Source: JABMQB01 sp963677475
GTDB lineage: Bacteria; Bacteroidota; Bacteroidia; Bacteroidales; Prolixibacteraceae
Direction of reading: 5' to 3'
DNA length: 64,000 nucleotides
Assembly: GCA_963677475.2 (NCBI GenBank)
Contig: CAXXQD010000022.1
Location: forward strand, 248,001 to 312,000
The notes below the pieces were generated by a model, which ran no database searches, was not told where the DNA came from, and worked only from the letters and a program-made list of their open reading frames with translations. Both the position numbers and the translations under genes were made by a program. Positions 9,158 through 18,724 of this stretch are shown one piece after another; position 1 is the stretch's first letter; each line of letters opens with the position of its first letter.

Positions 9158-12031
9158 ATGAAGGGAAATAAATTAAACATAGATGTTTTGGAACCGGAGG
9201 TTGTTGAGGAAGACAAAATTATGGTTTATGGTGCACGCGAGCATAACCTTCAGAACATAAACACCGAAATCCCAAGAAACAAACTTACTGTAATAACAGG
9301 GCTTAGTGGTTCAGGGAAATCGTCGTTGGCGTTTGATACTATTTACGCAGAAGGACAGCGAAGGTACATTGAAACATTTTCGGCCTATGCCCGATCATTT
9401 TTGGGAAATATGGAACGTCCCGATGTGGATAAGATTACTGGGCTTAGCCCCGTAATTTCTATTGAGCAAAAAGTGACCAGTCGTAATCCAAGATCAACAG
9501 TAGGTACGGTTACCGAAATTTACGACTTCTTACGTTTGTTATTTGCCCGGGCTGGTGAAGCATTTTCATACAATACGGGCGAAAAGATGGTAAAATACAC
9601 CGAGGATCAAATCATAAATTTAATCGTAAAAGACTTTTCCGACAAGAAAATATATTTGCTGTCCCCAATGGTAAAAGGGCGAAAAGGACATTACCGGGAG
9701 CTGTTTGAACAAGTCCGGAAAAAAGGTTTCCTTCATGCCCGCGTTGATGGTGAAATTAAAGAAATCACCCATGGATTTAGGGTCGACAGGTATAAAAACC
9801 ATTTTATTGAAATTGTGATCGACCGGGTAAAAGTAGATGCCACCGATACAAAGAGGTTAAAAGAATCGCTACAGGTTGCAATGAAACAGGGTAATGGCAT
9901 TGTTCTGGTTATGGATCATGAAACACAGAATATCAAATACTATAGCCGGCAATTAATGTGCCCCAGCACTGGTATTTCTTATAACGAACCTGCACCTCAT
10001 AATTTCTCGTTTAATTCGCCTCAGGGGGCTTGTCCAAAATGCACTGGTTTAGGACGGATTACAGAAATCGATATGGATAAAATTATCCCTGACCGCAAAA
10101 AAAGTATTTCCAAAGGCGGTATTGCCCCGCTAGGGAGCTATAAAAATTCGTTGATTTTCTGGCAGATTGAAGCCCTCGGCGAGAAGCATGGTTTTACCCT
10201 TAATTCTCCTTTAAAAGATATCGATGATGAAGCACTAAACGAAGTGCTATTTGGATCGAACGAACGAATACAACTGAAAAATACACCACTTGGTTCGAGC
10301 ATTAATTATATGATGACCTACGAAGGAGTGGTTAAATATATCGATAGTCAGAAAGACGACAATCCATCCAAAAGGGCGCAACAGTGGGCAAACCAATTTG
10401 TAAAAACGGCAACCTGCCCCGAATGCAATGGATTGAGGTTAAAAAAAGAATCCTTGTACTTTAAAATCGATCAGAAAAATATTTCCGAATTGTCGCAAAT
10501 GGATTTAACAGAGTTGCACAAATGGTTCAATAAACTTGAGGACAGGCTTTCCGAAAAGCAACGAAAGATTGGTATTGAAGTCATTAAAGAAATTCGTGAC
10601 CGAATGGGATTTCTTTTAGGGGTTGGCTTAAACTATTTATCGCTTGATCGTTCGGCAAAAACGCTATCCGGCGGTGAGTCACAACGAATCAGGCTGGCAA
10701 CCCAAATCGGGTCTCAGTTGGTAAATGTTTTGTATATCCTCGACGAGCCCAGCATTGGGCTTCATCATAAAGATAACCTGAAATTAATAAAGGCATTGGA
10801 GCAACTTCGCGATTCCGGAAACTCAGTTATTGTGGTTGAACACGACAAAGAAATGATGATGCATGCCGACTACATCCTCGATATGGGACCACATGCCGGA
10901 ATGCATGGTGGTGAAATTGTTGCCCAAGGTACTCCTGAGCAAATTTTAAAAGCCGGGACGCTTACTTCGGATTATTTGTCCGACAAGAAACAAATAGAAA
11001 TCCCCGCAAATAGAAGGGAAGGGAATGGTAAAGTTTTATCGCTAAAAGGATGTAAAGGGAATAACCTTAAGAAGGTAAATGTGGATATCCCTCTTGGTAG
11101 GTTGGTTTGCATAACGGGCGTTTCTGGAAGCGGAAAGTCGACCCTTATTAACGAAACACTTCAACCCATTTTAAGCCAGCATTTTTACAAATCCGTAAAA
11201 GATCCACTTGCTTATTCATCTATCGAAGGATTGGAGCATATTGATAAAGTGGTGCAGGTTGACCAATCACCAATTGGAAGGACTCCCCGTTCGAACCCGA
11301 TCACTTATACGGGCGTATTTTCCGATATCCGGAATTTATTTGCCCAGTTGCCCGAAGCAAAAATAAGAGGATATAAACCTGGTCGTTTTTCGTTTAACGT
11401 AAAAGGTGGAAGGTGTGAAGAATGCAAAGGCGGAGGGCTAAAAATGATAGAGATGAATTTTCTTCCAGATGTTTATGTTCATTGTGATAAGTGTAACTCG
11501 AAAAGATATAACCGGGAAACATTGGAAGTTCGTTATAAAGGAAAATCAATCAGCGATGTGCTGAACATGACAATTAATTATGGTGTCGAATTCTTTGAAA
11601 GTATCCCATCCATATCTTCAAAGCTAAAAATGTTGCAGGAAGTGGGGCTCGGATATGTTACCCTTGGTCAATCATCGACTACACTTTCGGGAGGGGAATC
11701 CCAGAGGGTTAAACTGGCAGCTGAATTAAGCAAAAAAGATACGGGTATGACTCTCTATATCCTGGATGAACCAACAACCGGGCTTCATTTCGAGGATATA
11801 AATGTATTGCTTAAGGTACTAAACAGATTGGTCGATAAAGGAAACACGATTATTGTAATTGAGCACAATATGGATGTAATAAAGGCATCGGATTATATTA
11901 TTGACCTTGGTCCTGAAGGAGGGAAAGGTGGAGGTAAAATCCTTTGTGCCGGAACTCCCGAAGAAATAATAAAAAACACCAAATCATATACTGCAAAATA
12001 CCTGAAAATGGAACTTTTGCCCAATAAATAA
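9158..12031 (+). CDS. uvrA: Excinuclease ABC subunit A
   Basis: UvrA is the damage-sensing ATPase of nucleotide excision repair; it loads UvrB on lesions. The 957-residue protein shows both ATPase modules: Walker A GLSGSGKSS near residue 46 and GVSGSGKST near 655, and two ABC signatures LSGGESQRI and LSGGESQRV. Zinc-binding pairs CPKC, CPEC and CEEC/CDKC are present, as is the UvrB-binding/insertion region between. The length is normal for the family (about 940). It lies 5 nt after the transglycosylase gene and 12 nt before the uridine kinase gene, so the three appear cotranscribed. Nothing is missing. Confidence 0.98.
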   Translation: MKGNKLNIDVLEPEVVEEDKIMVYGAREHNLQNINTEIPRNKLTVITGLSGSGKSSLAFDTIYAEGQRRYIETFSAYARSFLGNMERPDVDKITGLSPVISIEQKVTSRNPRSTVGTVTEIYDFLRLLFARAGEAFSYNTGEKMVKYTEDQIINLIVKDFSDKKIYLLSPMVKGRKGHYRELFEQVRKKGFLHARVDGEIKEITHGFRVDRYKNHFIEIVIDRVKVDATDTKRLKESLQVAMKQGNGIVLVMDHETQNIKYYSRQLMCPSTGISYNEPAPHNFSFNSPQGACPKCTGLGRITEIDMDKIIPDRKKSISKGGIAPLGSYKNSLIFWQIEALGEKHGFTLNSPLKDIDDEALNEVLFGSNERIQLKNTPLGSSINYMMTYEGVVKYIDSQKDDNPSKRAQQWANQFVKTATCPECNGLRLKKESLYFKIDQKNISELSQMDLTELHKWFNKLEDRLSEKQRKIGIEVIKEIRDRMGFLLGVGLNYLSLDRSAKTLSGGESQRIRLATQIGSQLVNVLYILDEPSIGLHHKDNLKLIKALEQLRDSGNSVIVVEHDKEMMMHADYILDMGPHAGMHGGEIVAQGTPEQILKAGTLTSDYLSDKKQIEIPANRREGNGKVLSLKGCKGNNLKKVNVDIPLGRLVCITGVSGSGKSTLINETLQPILSQHFYKSVKDPLAYSSIEGLEHIDKVVQVDQSPIGRTPRSNPITYTGVFSDIRNLFAQLPEAKIRGYKPGRFSFNVKGGRCEECKGGGLKMIEMNFLPDVYVHCDKCNSKRYNRETLEVRYKGKSISDVLNMTINYGVEFFESIPSISSKLKMLQEVGLGYVTLGQSSTTLSGGESQRVKLAAELSKKDTGMTLYILDEPTTGLHFEDINVLLKVLNRLVDKGNTIIVIEHNMDVIKASDYIIDLGPEGGKGGGKILCAGTPEEIIKNTKSYTAKYLKMELLPNK

Positions 12032-12043
12032 GTACTACTGCAA

Positions 12044-13708
12044 ATGAAACACGTTGATATATTCTGTAAAAATACAAAGACTCAAAAAGCCTATCCTTTG
12101 GGCACAACCTTGCTTGAAATAGCAGAAGATTTAAACATTCAGCTCGACAATAAAATATGTGGGGCCATCGTAAACCATAAATTGAAAGATTTATCTTTTA
12201 TGGTAGTGAAATCGAAAAAAATTGAATTTGTCGATATTTCACATCCTGATGGAAAAAGGATATACCAACATTCGGTCATTTTTGTCTTGTTTGCTGCCCT
12301 AAAGCAACTATACCCAAATGTAAAGCTCAAAATTGAACATGCCATTTCCAATGGTTTGTTTTGTGAGTTGGAAGGAATGGAAAGGGAAATTTCTGAATCC
12401 GATATTTCTTTGATTAAACAAGAAATGGATAAACTTATTAAGGAAGATTTGCCTTTCATCCAAAAGGGATTGCCATCAAAGTATGTTGTTGAGAAATATG
12501 AAAAAGAAGGTCTTTTTGAGAAGGCAAAATTGGAAAATCAGCAGGGGCATATCTACTCATTTGTGTATTTTCTGAAAGAATATGCCAATTATTTTTACGG
12601 ACAATTATTGCCATCTACCGGGTACATTCATTTATACGATCTGGTTCCTTATTTTAACGGAATCTTGCTGCGTGTGCCCAAAAGGAAGAAACCAAATAAA
12701 CTTGGAAAAATTATACGTCAGAAAAAACTTTTTGAGATTTACCAGGAGCACAAAGACTGGGCAGAAATCTTAAATGTTTCGACCATTGGTAGCCTGAACG
12801 ATTTTTCACTGAAAGGGAGAAGTGGTGATATAATTAAAATTTCGGAAGCCTTACATGAGAAAAAAGTGGCTGAAATTGCCAATGAAATCAGTAACCATAA
12901 GAATAAAATAAAAGTGGTATTGGTTGCTGGCCCTTCCGCTTCAGGGAAAACAACATTTAGTAAACGCCTGGGGGTTCAATTGGCTGTAAATGGCTTGCAT
13001 CCATTCCAAATATCGTTGGATAATTATTTCGTTAATAGGGAAAGAACCCCTTTGGATGAAAATGGGGAATACGATTTTGAAGCATTGGAAGCAATTGATA
13101 TTGCCTTTTTTAACGAACAGCTTAACCAACTCCTTTCAGGGGAAAAAATAGAATTGCCAAAATTTGACTTTGGTTCGGGAAGCCGCGTAAACAGCCATGA
13201 AACTTTGCAGTTAAAGAATGATGATATTTTAATTATTGAAGGAATTCATGGAATGAACCCTAATTTGCTTCCTCAAATTGACCACACAAAAACCTTCAAA
13301 ATTTTTATATCGGCACTTACCCAAATTTCGATTGATGAGCAAAACCATATTTCAACAGCCGACAACAGGGTTCTAAGAAGGATGATCAGGGATAGCAAAT
13401 ATCGCGGATATTCGGCAAGCGAAACCATTAAACGCTGGCCTTCGGTTCGAAAAGGGGAGGAGAAAAATATATTTCCATACCAGGAGAATGCCGATGTAAT
13501 GTTTAATTCAGCTACAATATATGAATTGGCTGTGCTAAAAAAATACGCAGACCCATTGCTCCAAAGTGTGTATGAAAACCAGGCAGAATTTGGTGAAGCA
13601 AACCGTTTGTTGCGGTTTTTATCGTATTTCAAACCAATTGATGAGTCGGAGATTCCTCCAACATCTTTATTGAGGGAATTTCTGGGGGGAAGCAGTTTTG
13701 CCTATTAA
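12044..13708 (+). CDS. TGS-domain uridine kinase-like nucleoside kinase
   Basis: The 554-residue protein joins an N-terminal TGS domain and threonyl-tRNA-synthetase-like second module (about 1-230) to a C-terminal P-loop kinase of the uridine kinase/phosphoribulokinase family. The P-loop is GPSASGKTTFSKRL at about residue 293; LDNYFVNRERTP and IIEGIHGMNP are further family motifs. It probably phosphorylates uridine or cytidine in pyrimidine salvage, with the TGS part in an unknown sensing role. This architecture is common in Bacteroidota and Firmicutes. It starts 12 nt after uvrA. Confidence 0.88.
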   Translation: MKHVDIFCKNTKTQKAYPLGTTLLEIAEDLNIQLDNKICGAIVNHKLKDLSFMVVKSKKIEFVDISHPDGKRIYQHSVIFVLFAALKQLYPNVKLKIEHAISNGLFCELEGMEREISESDISLIKQEMDKLIKEDLPFIQKGLPSKYVVEKYEKEGLFEKAKLENQQGHIYSFVYFLKEYANYFYGQLLPSTGYIHLYDLVPYFNGILLRVPKRKKPNKLGKIIRQKKLFEIYQEHKDWAEILNVSTIGSLNDFSLKGRSGDIIKISEALHEKKVAEIANEISNHKNKIKVVLVAGPSASGKTTFSKRLGVQLAVNGLHPFQISLDNYFVNRERTPLDENGEYDFEALEAIDIAFFNEQLNQLLSGEKIELPKFDFGSGSRVNSHETLQLKNDDILIIEGIHGMNPNLLPQIDHTKTFKIFISALTQISIDEQNHISTADNRVLRRMIRDSKYRGYSASETIKRWPSVRKGEEKNIFPYQENADVMFNSATIYELAVLKKYADPLLQSVYENQAEFGEANRLLRFLSYFKPIDESEIPPTSLLREFLGGSSFAY

Positions 13709-13770
13709 ATCAGTGAGACTATAATTTTGTTTTCAATAACATTAAGCCGAACTGTTCCCGAGCGATAGAC

Positions 13771-13825
13771 GAGGGGGCTCATGGGTTGTATTCCCCTCAC
13801 CTTGCTGCGAGGGGTTTCATTTTTA
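13771..13825 (+). terminator. GC-rich hairpin(s) after the nucleoside kinase gene
   Basis: CCCCTC (13793-13798) pairs with GAGGGG (13809-13814), followed by a T-rich stretch, giving a terminator for the + strand. A second GAGGGG at 13771-13776 can pair with the same CCCCTC, so two alternative hairpins are possible. The 162-nt gap holds no gene. Confidence 0.55.
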
Positions 13826-13870
13826 GCAATAAAAATTAGTTTGTCGAATTGTTAGTTTTATTTTCCCCTT

Positions 13871-15169
13871 TTATATTTTTCCGAGGATGCTTGACTTATA
13901 TAGGACCGTTTGAACTATTCCGCGACTTGCCATAAACGATAGCATTGCCAGCCATAAGGCATGGGTCTCAAGTTTGCCAACCAACAGGAAATAAACCGGA
14001 ATGAATACAAAAATAGATGAGATGAGCAGACTGTTCCGCATGGCTTTCGATGCTGTTACTCCAATGTAAATCCCGTCCCAAACAAACGAAGCAAAACTAA
14101 TAATTGGTAAAATAATTACCCAAATGAAAAAAGGACGTGCTTGTTCAATCAAATTCGAATTTGTGGTTAAAATCCGAAGTATGTGTTTGGTTCCAAGGCC
14201 ATAAGTTGTTGTAAATAAGAATACCAAAAGTAGGCCCCATAAAAAGAGCTTTTTGGTTAATTCATTTAGTTTGTTTGCCTGCTTTGCCCCAAAATACTTT
14301 CCGGCAAGTGCTTCGCCGGCAAATGCAAACCCATCTATAAAAAAGGAAAAAAACAAAAGGAATTGTATAAGCAATGAATTAATCGCGAGGATTGAGTCAC
14401 TTGTACTTGCCGACTTAGACGTAAAAAATGTAAATACACCAATAATGCAAAAGGTTCGGATAAATATATCGGAGTTCACCACAAAATATTCCTTTAAAGA
14501 CTTCATGTTCAGGATGGCCTGCTTTTTTAGGGCAACCACTAAATAGGCATACTTCCGGTAAAAGAGAATGGCGGCAATTATCACCCCAATATATTGTGCT
14601 AATGCTGTTCCCAGGGCAACGCCTTTTACGTTCATGTTAAATTGAAAAACAAAAAGCACACTTAAGAATATATTTACAAGGTTAACAACAATTGCAATAA
14701 TCATTGGGTATTTTGCATTTTGCATGCCCAATAGCCAGCCTGTAATTGCATATAGGGATAGGGTAGCCGGGGCAGCCCAAATTCGGACTTTAAAATAGTC
14801 TTTTGCCAGATTTTCAACTTCGTTGCTTCCACCAATTGCGTTAAAACTAAGCCATTCAATTGGCTGTTTGAGCAATAAGATCACTGCACTAATAAGAAGT
14901 GAAATTAATATTGCCCTAACCAATATGTAAAAAGATTCATGAGGATCTTCTTTCCCAAAAGCCTGGGCCGTAAATCCCGAAGTGCTCATTCGAAGGAAAC
15001 TAAATCCCCAATATATGAAATTAAAAATAACCCCACCCAGGGCAATTGCACCAATGAACACCTCGGAACCAAGATGTCCCATAAGTGCCAGGTCAACCAT
15101 GCCAAGTATCGGAATGGTGACATTGCTAATAATATTTGGTATTGAAAGTCGGAGTATTTCTTTGTTCAT
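13871..15169 (-). CDS. MATE-family efflux transporter, DinF-like
   Basis: The 432-residue inner-membrane protein has about 12 hydrophobic helices arranged as two similar halves, as in MATE exporters that swap Na+ or H+ for cationic drugs and metabolites. The N-terminus (LRLSIPNIISNVTIPILGMVDLALMGHLGS) and the following AIALGGVIFNFIYWGFSFLRMSTSGFTAQ pattern match the DinF branch. It is a single gene facing the first superoxide dismutase gene across a 186-nt divergent region and carries its own candidate promoter. The substrate cannot be read from sequence. Confidence 0.9.
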   Translation of the reverse strand: MNKEILRLSIPNIISNVTIPILGMVDLALMGHLGSEVFIGAIALGGVIFNFIYWGFSFLRMSTSGFTAQAFGKEDPHESFYILVRAILISLLISAVILLLKQPIEWLSFNAIGGSNEVENLAKDYFKVRIWAAPATLSLYAITGWLLGMQNAKYPMIIAIVVNLVNIFLSVLFVFQFNMNVKGVALGTALAQYIGVIIAAILFYRKYAYLVVALKKQAILNMKSLKEYFVVNSDIFIRTFCIIGVFTFFTSKSASTSDSILAINSLLIQFLLFFSFFIDGFAFAGEALAGKYFGAKQANKLNELTKKLFLWGLLLVFLFTTTYGLGTKHILRILTTNSNLIEQARPFFIWVIILPIISFASFVWDGIYIGVTASKAMRNSLLISSIFVFIPVYFLLVGKLETHALWLAMLSFMASRGIVQTVLYKSSILGKI

Positions 15170-15186
15170 TTCTGAAAATAATGCTA

Positions 15187-15216
15187 CAAAAGTAAATTAT
15201 TTGAACAATCCTGAAA
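15187..15216 (-). promoter_or_regulatory. Candidate promoter of the MATE gene
   Basis: On the minus strand TACTTTTG (15194-15187) matches TAnnTTTG exactly; TTTC (15216-15213), 18 nt upstream, is a 3/4 match to the -33 TTTG. Confidence 0.4.
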
Positions 15217-15280
15217 ATGCTTTGTTATTTAGAATAACTATGAATAATAAATTATTTTGATGAGAGAATTCTTATTATTA

Positions 15281-15312
15281 TTTGGATTAAATACAAATAG
15301 GGTTTATTTTTG
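15281..15312 (+). promoter_or_regulatory. Promoter of the Mn-type superoxide dismutase gene
   Basis: TTTG (15281-15284), a 20-nt spacer and TATTTTTG (15305-15312) match the Bacteroidota consensus fully. The expected transcription start is near 15319, giving a leader of about 37 nt before the ATG at 15356. Confidence 0.7.
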
Positions 15313-15355
15313 CTAATGACAATAAAAGACAAATTACTCTTAAAATAAGCATAAA

Positions 15356-15955
15356 ATGGCATTTGAATTACCAAAATTAGGATATGATTACACGGCTTTA
15401 GAGCCACATATTGATGCACGTACGATGGAGATTCATCATACAAAACATCATGCAGGTTACACAAATAACCTTAACAATGCAATTGCAGGAACAGAGCTGG
15501 AAGGGAAAACAATTGAAGCGATCCTTTCTGGAATATCAGGGCAAAGTGCTGCGGTAAGAAACAACGCAGGTGGTTTTTATAACCACAATTTATATTGGGA
15601 TGTTATCGCACCCGGAGGTGCAAAAAATCCGGAAGGGGATTTATTAAATGCGATTAATGCAGCTTTTGGTTCTGTAGATACTTTTAAAGATGAATTTTCA
15701 AAAGCCGCAGCTACCAGGTTTGGTTCTGGTTGGGCATGGCTGGTAAAAAAAGATAGCGGTTTGGTAGTGTCGTCCACTCCAAATCAAGATAATCCGCTGA
15801 TGGATGTTGCTGAAGTTCAGGGAACTCCAATATTAGGAATTGATGTATGGGAACATGCATATTACCTGAATTATCAAAACCGGAGACCGGATTATATAAA
15901 CGCATTTTGGTACCTTATCAACTGGGACGTCGTTTCCGGTAGGTTTAAAGGTTAG
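15356..15955 (+). CDS. sodA: Superoxide dismutase, Mn-type signature
   Basis: The 199-residue cytoplasmic enzyme dismutates superoxide to oxygen and hydrogen peroxide. The metal ligands are His27, His77, Asp163 and His167 (GIDVWEHAYY). Metal-type positions point to manganese: Gly73, four residues before His77 (NNAGGFYNH), and Gln144 in PNQDNPLM, the MnSOD arrangement, whereas the second SOD in this window has the FeSOD one. Cambialistic use is possible and cannot be excluded from sequence. Its promoter and terminator are both clear, so it is monocistronic. Confidence 0.95.
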   Translation: MAFELPKLGYDYTALEPHIDARTMEIHHTKHHAGYTNNLNNAIAGTELEGKTIEAILSGISGQSAAVRNNAGGFYNHNLYWDVIAPGGAKNPEGDLLNAINAAFGSVDTFKDEFSKAAATRFGSGWAWLVKKDSGLVVSSTPNQDNPLMDVAEVQGTPILGIDVWEHAYYLNYQNRRPDYINAFWYLINWDVVSGRFKG

Positions 15956-15972
15956 TTGATTTTTGGTTTTTT

Positions 15973-15999
15973 CCCCGCAACAGAGGTTGCGGGGTTTTT
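15973..15999 (+). terminator. Rho-independent terminator of the Mn-type sod gene
   Basis: CCCCGCAAC (15973-15981) and GTTGCGGGG (15986-15994) form a perfect 9-bp stem with loop AGAG, followed by five T. Confidence 0.95.
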
Positions 16000-16058
16000 A
16001 ATGCTTTTTGTTTAAATATTATGTAAAATAAGAGAAGGGCATCCTGCTATTTCTTTTG

Positions 16059-18605
16059 CTAAAACACACTTCTTTTCTTCTTTTTAGGTTCCTGGAACAT
16101 AACAGATTGTTGAGCCGGCTGATCAGATTCTTTATCCTCTGCTTTTACAGTAGAATCATTCTTTGATGGGGTTTTGGGTTTGATCCTGTTTTTAAGTTCC
16201 CGTGCTTCGTTATTGTATTTATCCAGTTCAATTGCTTTGTCAAGATAATCGTTGGCACTTTTCAGGTCATTCAATTTAATACTGAACATTGCCCTTAAGA
16301 CTTCTAATTCCGAATTGTTATTTATCCTACGCATTGAATTTATTTTCCGTTGGGCGGCAGCCATATTGTTTTTGTCGAGATCCATCCTGGTCAACAATTT
16401 CACCACATCCAACCTGTTCATGCTTTTTCGAGGTATTTCGGACAAAATTTTATTGGCATTTGCTTCATCATTCTTTAAATAATAACAAAGTGCCATTCTG
16501 GCTTGTGCACTCACATCATTTTTCCGGAACGATAATACTTTAGGATAAATTACTTTAATTGCCTGATCGTATTTTTTATAATTAATAAAAATTTCTCCCA
16601 TCAACATAAATGCTGTATAGTAGTCATCTTTAACATTCACTGCTTTTTGAAGTTCTTTCAATGCATCGTTTGCCTTTCCCATATGATAAAGGGCAAAACC
16701 CCTTTGATAATAGGTTTCGGCGTGGTCCTGTTTTATCTCAATAATTTGTTCAGACCATTTTAATGCTTCATCGTATTTTTTCAATCCATTGCAAGCAGTA
16801 ATTTTAATAAAAATAGCATTAAAGTAATTTGGGTTTAATGCAAGCGCACTATCTGCAAGCGCAGAAGCTCGGGCATAGTCCTTTTTCATTAAATGAATTT
16901 GGGCTTTATATCCAATCACTTCTTCACTTTCAGGATTTACTTCTAAAAACTTATTGAACTTTTCTTCAGCATCGTTCAATTTTCGTTTTTGCATTTCTTT
17001 GAAACCCTCATAATCATCGTACGATGCCCGTTTAAATACCGCACAAATTGGTATCCCATCCACATCTTCAGTATGGATTGTACCAATAGGCGGAAATATA
17101 CCGCCCAGAAGTTGATGCGGATCAATATATGCGTTCACATATATTCCATAATCCCATTTCTCTTTGCTTTTTTCATAATACCTTGCATATTCCACCTTCA
17201 CATTTGGTGTATTCCTGAACGCATATTTAGCGATACTTCCATGATTTGTAGAGACAATCACGGTATCATTACCCAATTCGTTTTCGATGAACCATTCGCA
17301 AGCTTTTTGCAAACTGTGGTAGTAATAATCCAACTCATATTCTCCATAAGCACCTTTAACCCCTCCCGACAATTCATTATAATAAACATATTCATAGGGG
17401 TGGTTTTTAATCATATGCTTTAATGGATGGATTATTAGAAGGATTAATAATCCGAGTGCCCCATATTTTATGATTTTATTTTTATTCGCAATAAAATAAT
17501 CAAAACCCAATCCGCTTAAAACAACGATTGGAGGATAGGCAAACAGCAAGTGGCGCCAACCTCCGTATAAATTTGAGTTTTTGTATATCGTATACACAAG
17601 CGGAAATACAAAGGCAAATAATAGGAAGAAATAGATTCGTGAATTTTTGCTTAGGTCTTTTCTCAAAAATAGAGATGCTGAAAACAAACCAATCCCTACA
17701 AATATTACTGTAGGTGTTGTAATAAACATGTATTTAATACCATAGTACCAGGGTAAGCTGGTTGATATTTGCAAAGTACCTTCAAAAAGCTGTCGGATAG
17801 CTACTGCATAATGGGTCATTAAAGTTAATGAGTCGATAGGATTTTTTATTGGGTTGATTAACCCGAAGGGCCAGAAAATAAGACCTAAAAAATAACCGAC
17901 AATTGCTATGCCAAATAAAACAAGTGCTTTCTTCAAAGCAGTTAGTATTCCTTTTTTGGTATAAAAGTCTTTTTTAAACACATAAAACAACCCAAGAACC
18001 AGAAAAACATAAGGAATCAATATTAATCCCCCAATCCTAACACTAATTGATCCGGCAATGCCAATGCTAATAAATGCCAGGGTTGATTTCTTCAAATCCG
18101 GCAGTTCGTTTAAAAGTTTTGTTAAAAATAGAATCGTTAATGTATAAAAAGCCGCAAAGGGAATATCCTTTGAATTATTCCACGAATGCCCAAGGATTTT
18201 CTGGGATAGGAAAATCAATACCAATGTAATGATACCCGACCGCCAGCCAAATATCATTCCGGCAGTTAAGCCTATTGAGAACATAAGCAGCCAGCCAAGT
18301 ATCGAATTGAAAAGATGCCTGGTTGCATAATAATCTTCAATATTTAGGTTTTTTGTGATGGCATACACAATGCTATCGATGGATTGCCCATAATACTTTA
18401 GGGCCGGATTGGAGGGATTAACTGCAGTGGTGTCTTTACCCAAAGTGGTGTAGAAATTGTATACATCTTCTGCTTGCTCTACCTTGAAGTGTTCATCGCC
18501 ACTAATACCTGCACTTTGGCTAAGTATCATCATCGCAATGAGCAGAACGAAGCTTAAAAGAAGAAATATGTTTTTATATGATTTTAAAAAGGTTGAGTAT
18601 CTCAT
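16059..18605 (-). CDS. GT-C (GT39-like) membrane glycosyltransferase fused to TPR repeats
   Basis: The 848-residue protein has a first helix, an exported loop with the acidic motif SGDEHFKVEQ where GT-C enzymes carry their catalytic Asp/Glu, and about ten more helices to roughly residue 390. A soluble part follows (YVYYNELSGGVKGAYGEYEL), then TPR repeats from about 525 to 800 and a charged tail ending KKKKRSVF. It probably moves a sugar from a polyprenyl-phosphate donor to an acceptor on the outer face of the inner membrane; the acceptor is unknown. It is a clear paralogue of the next upstream gene, sharing the helices and the post-membrane segment. It is the third gene of a cluster that starts with the polyprenol-phosphate glycosyltransferase at 21653. 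Confidence 0.75.
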   Translation of the reverse strand: MRYSTFLKSYKNIFLLLSFVLLIAMMILSQSAGISGDEHFKVEQAEDVYNFYTTLGKDTTAVNPSNPALKYYGQSIDSIVYAITKNLNIEDYYATRHLFNSILGWLLMFSIGLTAGMIFGWRSGIITLVLIFLSQKILGHSWNNSKDIPFAAFYTLTILFLTKLLNELPDLKKSTLAFISIGIAGSISVRIGGLILIPYVFLVLGLFYVFKKDFYTKKGILTALKKALVLFGIAIVGYFLGLIFWPFGLINPIKNPIDSLTLMTHYAVAIRQLFEGTLQISTSLPWYYGIKYMFITTPTVIFVGIGLFSASLFLRKDLSKNSRIYFFLLFAFVFPLVYTIYKNSNLYGGWRHLLFAYPPIVVLSGLGFDYFIANKNKIIKYGALGLLILLIIHPLKHMIKNHPYEYVYYNELSGGVKGAYGEYELDYYYHSLQKACEWFIENELGNDTVIVSTNHGSIAKYAFRNTPNVKVEYARYYEKSKEKWDYGIYVNAYIDPHQLLGGIFPPIGTIHTEDVDGIPICAVFKRASYDDYEGFKEMQKRKLNDAEEKFNKFLEVNPESEEVIGYKAQIHLMKKDYARASALADSALALNPNYFNAIFIKITACNGLKKYDEALKWSEQIIEIKQDHAETYYQRGFALYHMGKANDALKELQKAVNVKDDYYTAFMLMGEIFINYKKYDQAIKVIYPKVLSFRKNDVSAQARMALCYYLKNDEANANKILSEIPRKSMNRLDVVKLLTRMDLDKNNMAAAQRKINSMRRINNNSELEVLRAMFSIKLNDLKSANDYLDKAIELDKYNNEARELKNRIKPKTPSKNDSTVKAEDKESDQPAQQSVMFQEPKKKKRSVF

Positions 18606-18724
18606 AATTCTGATTTTCTTTTGGACATTATTGCCAATTTAGCTATAACATCTTACGAATAGGAATACTAAGATACTTCTTTTAAAAAAAGAATAAAAGC
18701 TGAATGTGTAATAGTATGAATAAT

